Source: Clostridia bacterium
GTDB lineage: Bacteria; Bacillota; Clostridia; Christensenellales; Aristaeellaceae
DNA: 64,000 nucleotides
Assembly: GCA_900769875.1 (NCBI GenBank)
Contig: CAAGII010000147.1
Coordinates: 44,830 to 108,829, forward strand
Direction: 5' to 3'
The position numbers and the translations under genes are program-made. The notes beneath the pieces were generated by a model. That model did no database searches. It worked only from the letters and a program-made list of their open reading frames with translations, and was not told where the DNA came from. Within the stretch, counting starts at the first letter, position 1. Every line of letters starts with the position of its first letter. This document shows, in pieces, positions 41,983 to 50,095 of this stretch.

Positions 41983-42147
41983 ATGAAGAAGCTGATCGGT
42001 CTGCTTGTGGCTATGATGCTGGTGCTGCCTGTGATTGCGAATGCGGCGAGTGCACCCAAGGATAAGAAGGAATCTGTTCCTGAGCTTACGATCTTTATTG
42101 ATACGGAGCCGACGATCATCATCGACGAGGATGAAGTTCCCCTTTAA
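41983..42147 (+). CDS. Small secreted peptide of unknown function
   Basis: 54-aa precursor with a clear signal peptide (cleavage ANA-AS near residue 20). The mature part of about 34 residues ends in a very acidic, Ile/Thr-rich tail (ELTIFIDTEPTIIIDEDEVP). AAAGGAGGGG precedes the ATG. It sits between LCP and another secreted protein at the head of the EPS locus. No family recognised. Confidence 0.7.
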   Translation: MKKLIGLLVAMMLVLPVIANAASAPKDKKESVPELTIFIDTEPTIIIDEDEVPL

Positions 42148-42204
42148 TCATTGATGCTTGGTGGAAAACAAGGAAGAACAATGAATCGTTGGAGGTAATG
42201 CCCT

Positions 42205-42741
42205 ATGAAGAAGCTGCTTGCACTGGTTATGACGCTGGTTCTCTGCCTGTCCGTTGCGTTTGCCGAATCCACTCCCAGCAAGACTGCCGGGGATATGATT
42301 GCTGCTGAGGTCATCTCCGGCGGCGACGACACGCTGCTGATCATCCCGGATGAGATCGACACGCCCGAGTATCTGGACGAGGTCGATCAGCTGGCCGCCC
42401 TTGTTGAGGATAACGGCAGCATTGCCGCCTATGTCGGCCTCGATGCGGACGAGAATACTGTCATCGAATGCCATGAGATCATCGAGGTGTATGCCATCGG
42501 TACCGTTGAGGACGGCGCTGATGAGGCTAAGGTCAAGTTCGTGTTCCCCACCGTCTACACCAAGGATCAGACCGTGTGGGCCGCGCTGGGCTTCCTGGAG
42601 GAAGGCAAGATCGTGTACACCATCTATGACGCCGAGGTGGACGAGGACGGCGCTATCGTTGTGACCCTCCCCGCTTCCGTGGTGGAGCGTCTGCTGAATG
42701 AGACTGCGCTGATGGTGGTGCTCAATACGCCTGCGGAGTAA
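42205..42741 (+). CDS. Secreted acidic protein of unknown function
   Basis: 178-aa exported protein (signal peptide, AFA-ES cleavage near residue 20; no lipobox). The mature region is acidic and beta-rich, with EVISGGDDTLLIIPDEIDTP near the start and two similar VYTKDQTVWAALGF / EGKIVYTIYDAEV segments. No known domain recognised. GGAGGTAATG lies upstream. Its position before the chain-length regulator suggests an envelope or matrix role (inference). A strong hairpin follows. Confidence 0.72.
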   Translation: MKKLLALVMTLVLCLSVAFAESTPSKTAGDMIAAEVISGGDDTLLIIPDEIDTPEYLDEVDQLAALVEDNGSIAAYVGLDADENTVIECHEIIEVYAIGTVEDGADEAKVKFVFPTVYTKDQTVWAALGFLEEGKIVYTIYDAEVDEDGAIVVTLPASVVERLLNETALMVVLNTPAE

Positions 42742-42754
42742 TGACCGGATATCC

Positions 42755-42803
42755 TGTATTCGCCGTGGGAGAAGACTGCTGCTCTCACGGCGAATACATG
42801 TTT
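42755..42803 (+). terminator. Strong hairpin upstream of the chain-length regulator gene
   Basis: A 13-bp perfect stem (42755-42767 with 42786-42798) followed by the imperfect U-run TGTTT. Two further perfect hairpins follow: GCCTCT-tc-AGAGGC near 42813-42826 and GCGGC-gct-GCCGC near 42831-42843. It may be a terminator or attenuator within the EPS locus. Confidence 0.55.
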
Positions 42804-42885
42804 ACGACCATGCCTCTTCAGAGGCTGAGCGTGCGGCGCTGCCGCATTCGATGAGCCCTTCAACGGAAAGGATTGACAAATCGAG

Positions 42886-43749
42886 ATGTCTGAAGATAAC
42901 CGCAGGAGATCAGATGCGGACGGCGCAATGATGAACGAGCAGATCAACCGGCAGCTTGTGGAGCTGCTTGCCCGTGTAACCGCGGATCAGAACAACGCCT
43001 CTATGCAAAAACAGAATCAGGTTCGGCGTGACGATACCGAGGACAGCATTGATTTGATCGCGCTGTTCTGGCGGCTGGTGGCGAACCTCCATTACATTTT
43101 GCTGGCGGCGCTCATCGGAGCGCTGATTGCGTTTATTTGGGTGAATACCAGCCTGACGCCCATGTACAAGGCGACAAGCAAGCTGTACATTGTCAGCAAC
43201 AACAACGCAATCATTCAGATGGCGGATCTGCAGATCGGCACAGCGCTGATCTCTGACTACCGCGAGGTGTTTGCCACGTGGGAGGTCAGCGAAATGGTGC
43301 GCTCCTCGCTGAATCTGCCCTACAGCTACAGCAAGCTGCAGAGCATGCTCTCGGTGACCAATCCCAACGGCTCGCGCGTGCTGTATCTGACGGTGACAAG
43401 CAGCGATCCGCAGGAGGCGGCGGATATCGCCAACGCCTTTGCGGATTCCGGACGTCAGTTCATCATGCAGAGCATGAGCTCCAATGAACCGAATTCGTTC
43501 TCTGTGGCGCTTGTGCCCAGCGTGCCTTCGTCACGGGGCAAGACGACCTATATCATCATGGGCTTCCTGATCGGTACGCTGCTTGCGGCGGCGGTGGTTG
43601 TGATCCAGTTCCTGCTGGACGATCATCCCAAGACCGCTGAGGACATTGCCGGCTGCTGCGGATTGCCGACGCTGGCGGTCATACCCGTCATCAAGGAAGA
43701 GAGCCCGGCGCAGAATCGTGCCAGGGCGCGCAGGAAGAAAGGGGAGTGA
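42886..43749 (+). CDS. Wzz/YveK-type chain-length regulator
   Basis: 287-aa membrane adaptor of the tyrosine-kinase pair. A hydrophilic N-terminal tail (1-45), TM1 (about 65-88, preceded by DSIDLIALFWRL), an extracellular Wzz domain (about 90-220), TM2 (about 225-248) and a short cytoplasmic tail that activates the kinase. The ribosome site (GGAAAGGA) is 13 bp from the ATG, a loose fit. The stop codon is adjacent to the kinase start. Confidence 0.9.
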   Translation: MSEDNRRRSDADGAMMNEQINRQLVELLARVTADQNNASMQKQNQVRRDDTEDSIDLIALFWRLVANLHYILLAALIGALIAFIWVNTSLTPMYKATSKLYIVSNNNAIIQMADLQIGTALISDYREVFATWEVSEMVRSSLNLPYSYSKLQSMLSVTNPNGSRVLYLTVTSSDPQEAADIANAFADSGRQFIMQSMSSNEPNSFSVALVPSVPSSRGKTTYIIMGFLIGTLLAAAVVVIQFLLDDHPKTAEDIAGCCGLPTLAVIPVIKEESPAQNRARARRKKGE

Positions 43750-43754
43750 CCGCG

Positions 43755-44492
43755 ATGAAGCACGCAGAGATCCGGAAATTCCCCAAGCTTGACTACGCCG
43801 TGAACGAGGCCATGAACACGCTGGCGACCAACCTGTCCTACTGCGGCGATGAGTACCGTGTGATTGAGATCACCAGTCGGCACGCGCACGAGGGCAAGAG
43901 CACCGTCGCCATGAATCTGATGCGCACCATCGCCGGTCTGCAGAAAACCGTGGTGCTTGTGGACGCCGACCTTCGCCAGTCCATGCTGGTGAACCGCTTC
44001 CAGATCCAGTTTGATCAGCCCAAGCCTGACGGACTGGCGCAGTTCCTTGCCGGTCTGTGCAGCATGGACGATACCATTTACGAAACCAATGTGCCCGGCG
44101 CGTATATCGTGCCTGTCGGCAGGCATGTGACCAGCTCACTGCAGCTGCTTGCATCCAAGCGCCTGCCCGATATGATCGACTATCTGGCCTCCATCTTCGA
44201 TGTGGTGCTGGTTGACACGCCGCCCGCCGGTACGATCGTGGACGCGATCGAGATTGCCAAGTACTGCGACGGCGCGCTGATGGTTGTCGGCCACGGCGTG
44301 GGCCATAAGAAGGAAATCGCGGAGCTGAACAGCTCCATTGCCAAAACCGGCTGTCAGGTGTTGGGCGTCGCGCTCAACAACGTCAATCTGAATACGCTCT
44401 ACAACAAGTATTACTATTATGGCGGCAAGGGCTATGGTCGCTACGGCCGCTACAGCAAAATGCAGGAGACGGATTTCTCCAGCGACGATTGA
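43755..44492 (+). CDS. CpsD/CapB-type tyrosine kinase
   Basis: 245-aa BY-kinase that controls polymer length. Walker A is HEGKST (45-50), Walker A' VVLVDADLRQS and Walker B VVLVDTPPAG. The tyrosine cluster near the C-terminus (YNKYYYYGGKGYGRYGRYSK) is the autophosphorylation site. The ATG at 43755 is preferred to the GTG at 43746, which is too close to the AGGGGA site. The matching PHP-type phosphatase gene is not seen in the window. Confidence 0.93.
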   Translation: MKHAEIRKFPKLDYAVNEAMNTLATNLSYCGDEYRVIEITSRHAHEGKSTVAMNLMRTIAGLQKTVVLVDADLRQSMLVNRFQIQFDQPKPDGLAQFLAGLCSMDDTIYETNVPGAYIVPVGRHVTSSLQLLASKRLPDMIDYLASIFDVVLVDTPPAGTIVDAIEIAKYCDGALMVVGHGVGHKKEIAELNSSIAKTGCQVLGVALNNVNLNTLYNKYYYYGGKGYGRYGRYSKMQETDFSSDD

Positions 44493-44582
44493 TGAATCCC
44501 CATGATTCCCCTCAGGACGGACGGAGACAGCACTGACCGGATTGGCAGGCTGCGGAAATCCCGAACAAAAGCCGACTCACGA

Positions 44583-44604
44583 ATGAAGCTCCACAGGGCT
44601 TCAT
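44583..44604 (+). repeat. Hairpin between kinase and loaP genes
   Basis: ATGAAGC (44583-44589) pairs with GCTTCAT (44598-44604), no U-tract. It lies in the 172-bp gap before loaP; the rest of the gap shows nothing I can name. Confidence 0.4.
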
Positions 44605-44664
44605 GGGCGAAGCTTACCCTTTTCGCACAGCACATCTATCATGAACGCAAAGGAGGCGCCGGTA

Positions 44665-45195
44665 TTGTATACATATTGCCTGTTCTGTTTGACGCAGCGT
44701 TGTGCAGCAATCCGGCGCCTTTTGTCGTTGTACGGGGATTACGAGGTGCTGCAGCCCCGCATTGTGCAGCGCAAATGGGTGAAGGGACAGGCGCATCAGG
44801 AGATGCATGATTATCTGCCCGGATACCTGTTTGTGTATACAAGCGAACCGATTGCCAGCACGCGTGAAATCTGCTCGCTGGATGGCGTGGTGCGCTTCCT
44901 TCAGCCGGAGCGGATCGGGGGAGAACCCCGTGTGGAGCCGCTCTCCGGCGCGGACCTTGCCTTTGCCGATATGCTCTATCGCTGCAATGGCGTGATTGAT
45001 ACCGTCCGGGTGTATCGTGAGGGCGATCGCCTGAGGCTCGCATCAGGCATGCTAGAGGGCATGGAGGGCGAGATCCTTCGGGTGGACAATCACCGGAAGC
45101 GGCTTGAAATGCGATTCACATTTGACCGCGTTTCCCGCCGGGTGTGGGTTGGCTTTGACGAGGTGGAACTGAAGAACGACACTTCCGCCCCATAA
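44665..45195 (+). CDS. loaP: LoaP-type NusG paralogue (antiterminator)
   Basis: 176-aa specialised NusG protein. The N-terminal NGN domain (about 1-105, with YCLFCLTQRC and the HDYLPGYLFVYT strand) is followed by a KOW domain (about 120-176, EGDRLRLASGMLEGMEGEI). LoaP proteins promote read-through of terminators in long polysaccharide or antibiotic operons in Firmicutes. The TTG at 44665 has AAAGGAGG at 8 bp; the upstream ATG at 44641 would bury that site. It lies directly upstream of the main EPS operon, as is typical. It is not housekeeping NusG. Confidence 0.88.
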   Translation: MYTYCLFCLTQRCAAIRRLLSLYGDYEVLQPRIVQRKWVKGQAHQEMHDYLPGYLFVYTSEPIASTREICSLDGVVRFLQPERIGGEPRVEPLSGADLAFADMLYRCNGVIDTVRVYREGDRLRLASGMLEGMEGEILRVDNHRKRLEMRFTFDRVSRRVWVGFDEVELKNDTSAP

Positions 45196-45226
45196 GGGGC
45201 GCATACAGATACAGTTTTCTATCAGG

Positions 45227-45262
45227 GTGTCCTTTTCACGGACGTGCCTTGCTATGGCGGGG
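45227..45262 (+). promoter_or_regulatory. Candidate LoaP target element (dual hairpin) before the dehydratase gene
   Basis: In the 106-bp leader after loaP, GTGTCC-ttttcac-GGACGT can form one hairpin and GCC-ttgcta-TGGC a second. The stretch GTGTC(n5-6)ACGGACRYGCC recurs at 61342-61361 in the leader of the second EPS operon. LoaP is known to act through a dual-hairpin RNA, so this is a candidate; exact identity with the published motif was not checked. Confidence 0.45.
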
Positions 45263-45301
45263 TGCGTCTGCTTTCTATACCAGGGAAAAGGAGAGAAGGA
45301 A

Positions 45302-47290
45302 ATGCAAATGAATCCCCGAGAACGACACAGACAGGAAAGGCTCGCATCGGTAGCCAGCAACAGGTGGCAATTGCTGGCGTATGATGTGGCGGTATTCCTT
45401 GCGGTTCTGATCTTGCTGCTCATCATGTACTCCGATGAGCAGCCTGTTCCATACAGAGCGCTGATGGCACAATCCGGCCTTGCGCTGGTGTGCATCTTCG
45501 GCTGCCGCCTTGCGGGCGATATCTACCGGCAAATCTGGCGATATGGCGGTATTGAGTGCTACATCCGCCTGCTTGTGACGGATTTCGCCGCTGCATTGCT
45601 TTTCCTTGCGCTGGGACGCATTCCCGGCGCGGCATACCGGCTGCCCTTTGAGCGGATGCTGGCGTGCAGCGCGCTCAATCTGATTGGTGCGCTGTCCATC
45701 CGCATGATTTACCGCTACGCCTACAAGTGCGGCAATACGGATTCCGCGCGGGGACGCTTCCTGCTGTTCCTGCTGCGCACCTTTTCCAGCTATGATAGCG
45801 ACCGCCCCAACGATTCGCAGAAGATCAAAATCGCCATCATCGGCGCCGGCCGCGTGGGCGTGAGCCTCGCGGAGGAGCTGACCAGCAATCCCTCCGCCGT
45901 ATACCTGCCTCGCTGCTTTGTGGACATCAGCAGTGAGAAGATCGGCAGATCCATCCATGGCATTCCGGTGTATCAGGACGATGAAAACATCTTCACGACC
46001 CTTCGGGCGCTGGAGATTCAGGAGATCGTGTTCGCCATCCCCACCGCCGACGCGGAAAAGAAGCAGCGCCTTTATGAGCGCTTCAAGCAGTCGGGCTGCA
46101 AGATCAAGGTGTATGATTTCCCGACCATGCAGACGGCGGGCGGCAAGCGCCACATGCGTGAGTTCGATGTGGAGGAGCTGCTTTTCCGTAAGCCGCTTGT
46201 GGTGGTGGATGAGAAAACGCGCGAGTACTACCGCGACAAGGTGGTGCTGATCACCGGCGGCGGCGGATCGATCGGTTCTGAGCTGTGCCGGCAGATCGCT
46301 AAAATGGCCCCCCGGCAGATCATTGTGCTGGACATCTATGAAAACGGCGCGTATGATGTGCAGCAGGAGCTGAAGATTGCCAGCGGAGGCAGTCTTGATC
46401 TGCGTGTCGAGATTGCGTCGATCACCAATGAAAAGGCGATGCGGCGCGTCTTTGAGCAGTATCATCCGCAGGTGGTCATCAATGCGGCCGCGCACAAGCA
46501 TGTGCCCCTGATGGAGACCAATTGCATCGAAGCCATTGAGAACAATGTATTCGGCTGCAAGGTGGTCGTCGACCTGTGCGAGGAGTTCGGGACGGAGCGC
46601 TTCATGATGGTTTCGACCGACAAGGCCGTGAACCCGACCAACGTCATGGGCGCCACCAAGCGCATGTGCGAAATGCTGGTGCAGAGCGCTTCGGTCAGCG
46701 GAAGAGTCAAGTACAGCTGCACGCGCTTTGGCAATGTGCTGGGCAGCGCAGGCTCGGTGATTCCGCTGTTCAAGCGGCAGATCGCCAGCGGCGGCCCCGT
46801 GACGCTGACTGACAAGCGCATTATCCGCTACTTCATGACCATCCCCGAAGCCAGTCAGCTGGTGCTGACCTCCGGCGCGATGGCGCAGAACGGCGAGCTG
46901 TTTGTGCTGGATATGGGCCAGCCCGTGAAGATTCTTGATCTGGCGGAGAACATGATCCGCCTCTCCGGCGTGCAGGGGATTGAGATCGTGGAAACCGGCC
47001 TCCGTCCCGGCGAAAAGCTCTATGAGGAGCTGCTGGTCAAGACTGAAAAGCTGGACAAGACCGAGAACGATCTGATCTTTATCGAGCATGACGTGCCGCT
47101 CAGCCCTGCGGATATGGAACAGAAACTCAGCGTGCTTCGCGCCGCCTGCGACGCGGGTGACGACGGCGCTGCCCGCGAGGCGCTGCGCAGCGTTGTGCCG
47201 ACCTACCATCGGCCGGAGGAAATCAACCGCGATGTGGGGGATGACGCGAAATCGGCGATGGACATGAATCGGCAGGGAATTGCGGTTTGA
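45302..47290 (+). CDS. Membrane-bound nucleotide-sugar 4,6-dehydratase (CapD/PglF type)
   Basis: 662-aa polysaccharide biosynthesis enzyme. Four membrane helices (about 25-145), a CoA-binding-like Rossmann domain (about 172-300) and a catalytic SDR domain (about 315-600). The SDR part has GGGGSIGSELCRQI and the FMMVSTDKAVNPTNVMGATK active-site region in which Met replaces Tyr of the YxxxK pair, as in CapD/FlaA1 inverting dehydratases. It likely makes a UDP-4-keto-6-deoxy-HexNAc. AAAAGGAGAG precedes the ATG. Confidence 0.93.
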   Translation: MQMNPRERHRQERLASVASNRWQLLAYDVAVFLAVLILLLIMYSDEQPVPYRALMAQSGLALVCIFGCRLAGDIYRQIWRYGGIECYIRLLVTDFAAALLFLALGRIPGAAYRLPFERMLACSALNLIGALSIRMIYRYAYKCGNTDSARGRFLLFLLRTFSSYDSDRPNDSQKIKIAIIGAGRVGVSLAEELTSNPSAVYLPRCFVDISSEKIGRSIHGIPVYQDDENIFTTLRALEIQEIVFAIPTADAEKKQRLYERFKQSGCKIKVYDFPTMQTAGGKRHMREFDVEELLFRKPLVVVDEKTREYYRDKVVLITGGGGSIGSELCRQIAKMAPRQIIVLDIYENGAYDVQQELKIASGGSLDLRVEIASITNEKAMRRVFEQYHPQVVINAAAHKHVPLMETNCIEAIENNVFGCKVVVDLCEEFGTERFMMVSTDKAVNPTNVMGATKRMCEMLVQSASVSGRVKYSCTRFGNVLGSAGSVIPLFKRQIASGGPVTLTDKRIIRYFMTIPEASQLVLTSGAMAQNGELFVLDMGQPVKILDLAENMIRLSGVQGIEIVETGLRPGEKLYEELLVKTEKLDKTENDLIFIEHDVPLSPADMEQKLSVLRAACDAGDDGAAREALRSVVPTYHRPEEINRDVGDDAKSAMDMNRQGIAV

Positions 47291-47508
47291 TTCGCATATG
47301 GACAGAATATCGCAACATCCTTTACCGATGACTGAATAATGTGTTAAATTTTCCCCCGACAGAAGGGATTGGCGGACGCTTGCTGGAATAAGCAATACTG
47401 TGTTGTCGAAACGGTGGCAGGACGCGGAAAGACCGTCGGGCTGGCGCTTCTACTCGCCGTGTGGCATCAGATTAAGTATATGTTTATTAACAAAAGGAGC
47501 GTGCTGGA
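47291..47508. other. 218-bp gap before the PIG-L gene
   Basis: AT-richer than its surroundings. It shows only a short TTGCT/AGCAA hairpin near 47383-47397 and AT-rich sequence before an AAAGGAG site. No clear promoter or terminator. Confidence 0.4.
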
Positions 47509-48180
47509 ATGAACTACCTGGTGGTAGTTGCACACCCGGATGACGAGGTGCTGGGCGCTGGCGCGACAATCTGCAAGCTTGTTTCACAAGGGCACAGGGT
47601 TGCGGTCGCGGTGATGGTCAGCCAGGCTGAGGCAAGGCTGAACCAGACATCCTCTTTATCTGAGGATGAGAACAAGGCGCTTTCATCCATTGGGGTGGAA
47701 AAAACCTATCATGCCGATTTCCCCAATATCAAGATGAACACGGTTCCGCACCTTGAGTTGGTTCAGTTCATCGAAACCTGCATCGAGGACTGGAGAGCGG
47801 AAGCAATCATCACCCATCATCCTTCCGATACGAACAACGATCATGCATGCACCTCTTATGCGGCACAGGCAGCTTCACACATGTTCCAGCGCAGAGACAA
47901 TCTGCCGCCCCTGAAGCAGCTGCTGTATATGGAGGTACTTTCTGCTACGGAATGGTCGTTCGACTCTTCCGTCAGGCGCTTTACGCCCAATTTCTATGTG
48001 GAGGTGGGCAAGGAGGGCATTGACGAGAAGATCAGGGCGCTGTCCGCCTATAAGGGTGTCATGCATTCGTATCCCCATCCGCGCTCCCGCGAGGCGCTGG
48101 AGGGGCTGGCGGCGTACCGTGGCGCGCAGTCAGGCTGCCATTATGCGGAAGCCTTTGAGGCTGTCTTTATCAGGGGCTGA
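47509..48180 (+). CDS. PIG-L family deacetylase
   Basis: 223-aa cytoplasmic zinc deacetylase. The metal motif VAHPDDEVLGAG is at residues 8-19 and the HHPSDTNNDHACT segment near residue 103 gives the remaining ligands. It probably removes acetyl groups from a GlcNAc-type lipid- or nucleotide-linked precursor of the polymer. AAAGGAG precedes the ATG; the sugar transferase starts 2 bp after the stop. It is distinct from the exported PIG-L fusion at 31291. Confidence 0.92.
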   Translation: MNYLVVVAHPDDEVLGAGATICKLVSQGHRVAVAVMVSQAEARLNQTSSLSEDENKALSSIGVEKTYHADFPNIKMNTVPHLELVQFIETCIEDWRAEAIITHHPSDTNNDHACTSYAAQAASHMFQRRDNLPPLKQLLYMEVLSATEWSFDSSVRRFTPNFYVEVGKEGIDEKIRALSAYKGVMHSYPHPRSREALEGLAAYRGAQSGCHYAEAFEAVFIRG

Positions 48181-48182
48181 TC

Positions 48183-48866
48183 ATGTACAGATATGTCAAA
48201 CGTTTGCTGGATGTGGTTTTATCCGGCCTTGCGATCGTGCTTTCCCTGCCGCTCTGGGTCATGACCATCATCGGCATCGAGCTGTCCGATCCGGGGCCGG
48301 TGTTTTATCGGGCGGAAAGAATCGGCAGGGACAACAAGGCGTTTGTTATGTACAAGTTCCGCTCCATGCGCGTCCTGCGCGAGGCGAGGGAGGGCGCCGA
48401 GGCCTCCCTGCGTCCCGAAGCGGACAGAATCTTCCCGTGGGGAAGAATCATCCGCAGGCTGAAGCTGGACGAGCTGCCCCAGCTGCTGAATATCCTGCTG
48501 GGGGATATGAGCATTGTCGGGCCGCGCCCGGTGGCGAAGGATCAGTTCGCGCTCTTCCGCTTCGGAAAATATGACGAGGCAAGGAAGGTTCGCCCCGGTC
48601 TCACCGGCCCCGCAGCCTTGTACGACTACATATACGGCGACCGCTTCGAGGAAGCCGATGAGGCGGAGTACATGGAAAAGGTGTATCCCACAAGGCGCGA
48701 GCTTGAGTACGTCTACGTCAGGAAGCAGGGCTTCCTGTTCGACGCATGGATGTGCATGGAAACCGTGTTGTGTGTGCTCTGCAGCCTTAGCGGCAGGGAG
48801 CATACCAGACTGCTTGGACAGCTTGCGGAGATGGCGCGGGAGAGCGTGGCGCAGCGGGCGGCCTGA
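48183..48866 (+). CDS. Initiating sugar-phosphate transferase (polyprenol type)
   Basis: 227-aa bacterial sugar transferase. An N-terminal membrane hairpin (about 5-33) precedes the PGT core: DPGPVFYRAERIGRDN, YKFRSMRVL, and the catalytic LKLDELPQL followed by GDMSIVGPRP. It moves a sugar-1-phosphate to undecaprenyl phosphate, starting each repeat unit. A second enzyme of this family begins at 63964. Confidence 0.93.
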   Translation: MYRYVKRLLDVVLSGLAIVLSLPLWVMTIIGIELSDPGPVFYRAERIGRDNKAFVMYKFRSMRVLREAREGAEASLRPEADRIFPWGRIIRRLKLDELPQLLNILLGDMSIVGPRPVAKDQFALFRFGKYDEARKVRPGLTGPAALYDYIYGDRFEEADEAEYMEKVYPTRRELEYVYVRKQGFLFDAWMCMETVLCVLCSLSGREHTRLLGQLAEMARESVAQRAA

Positions 48867-48916
48867 CGGGCTTCGCCGCCGGGAAAAACGGATCACGATC
48901 AGATGGAGTAAGGAGC

Positions 48917-50077
48917 ATGAGTTTTCAGGGTGTTCGGGTACTGGTGCTGGATGGCTACGGCAGGCAGGTAGCGACCATCGTTCAGCAGCTGCATGATCTG
49001 GGCTGCGTGGTGACAACGCTGAACTGTTCCAGGCTGGATATTGGCTATACCTCCCATTATCCTGTCAAAAGACTGCTGTATCCCAAAACCCGCAATGATA
49101 TGCAGGAGCTCAAGCGGGTGCTGGATCAGGAGCTGCTGTCCGGCAATTACGACGTGGTGTTTCCGATGCGCGAGCCATCCACGGAGGTGCTGCTCAAGCA
49201 TCAGGACGTCTACCGCAAATACGTTCGGATCATTGCCGCGCCGCTTGAGGCCTTCGAGAAGGCGTATGACAAGCAGGAAACCATGCTTGCGTGCATGGAG
49301 GGCGGCATTCCCTGTCCTGTGACCAGGCGCGATGACGAAAGCTACGAGGATTTCATCCGGAAGGTTGGCTATCCCATTGCCGTCAAGCCCAGAAAGGGAA
49401 CCGGCTCCGTCGGCTTTCACAAGGTCGAGAACGATGCCCAGATGAAGAAGCTGCTTGACGAAGGCTTCCGGATGGAGGAAAGCGTCGTTCAGGAGTACAT
49501 TCCTCAGACGGATACGCAGTACATCGGCTTTTTTATGTTGGATGAAAAGCAGGAGCTGATGTCCGCCGTGATTTGCGACAAGCACCGCTGGTATCCCATC
49601 GACGGCGGCGCAGCCAGCTATGTCCAGACCATCGACAGCCCGGAGATGGTCGAATACGGCTACAGGCTGCTCAAGTCCATCGGCTGGAAAGGCGAAGCCC
49701 ACCTTGATTTCATCGGCGACCCCCGGGAGGGCGGAAAGCCCAAGGTGATGGAGATCAACGGCCGGATTCCCGCCAGCATCAAAATGTGCTGGTGCGTGGG
49801 CGTGCCGATCATCCGGCAGGAGCTGCAGTATGCCTTCGGTATGCCTGTGGACAGGCACACGGCCAAAGTCCCCGTGGGCTACGGATTGCGCTATTTCCAG
49901 ACGGATTTCCTCTGGCTGCTCAAGCATCCGGACCGGTTCAGGGCGAAGCCGTCCTGGTTTGACTTCCGCAACAGCCGCGATTTCATCTGGAGCTGGCGGG
50001 ATCCGCTGCCGTTCTTCTCCTACTCCCTCGCGCACCTGCTTTCCTATCGGAAGGATATGAAGGAACGGCAGCGGTAG
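48917..50077 (+). CDS. ATP-grasp ligase-like enzyme
   Basis: 386-aa ATP-grasp protein. The N-terminal pre-grasp domain (RVLVLDGYGRQVATIVQQLH), the ATP-binding part with GYPIAVKPRKGTGSVG (about 150-165), and a metal-binding EINGRIPASIKM motif (about 280-290). Such enzymes join a carboxylate to an amine; in polysaccharide loci they are thought to add amino acids or similar groups to sugars. The acceptor is unknown. Neighbours suggest an amino group exposed by the upstream PIG-L enzyme (inference). Confidence 0.85.
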   Translation: MSFQGVRVLVLDGYGRQVATIVQQLHDLGCVVTTLNCSRLDIGYTSHYPVKRLLYPKTRNDMQELKRVLDQELLSGNYDVVFPMREPSTEVLLKHQDVYRKYVRIIAAPLEAFEKAYDKQETMLACMEGGIPCPVTRRDDESYEDFIRKVGYPIAVKPRKGTGSVGFHKVENDAQMKKLLDEGFRMEESVVQEYIPQTDTQYIGFFMLDEKQELMSAVICDKHRWYPIDGGAASYVQTIDSPEMVEYGYRLLKSIGWKGEAHLDFIGDPREGGKPKVMEINGRIPASIKMCWCVGVPIIRQELQYAFGMPVDRHTAKVPVGYGLRYFQTDFLWLLKHPDRFRAKPSWFDFRNSRDFIWSWRDPLPFFSYSLAHLLSYRKDMKERQR

Positions 50078-50095
50078 CGCCGGGAAGGAGTGGCT

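Noticed and set aside
45275..47395. 706-aa minus-strand frame opposite the dehydratase
   Set aside because: Antisense shadow; the plus-strand protein has all CapD motifs.
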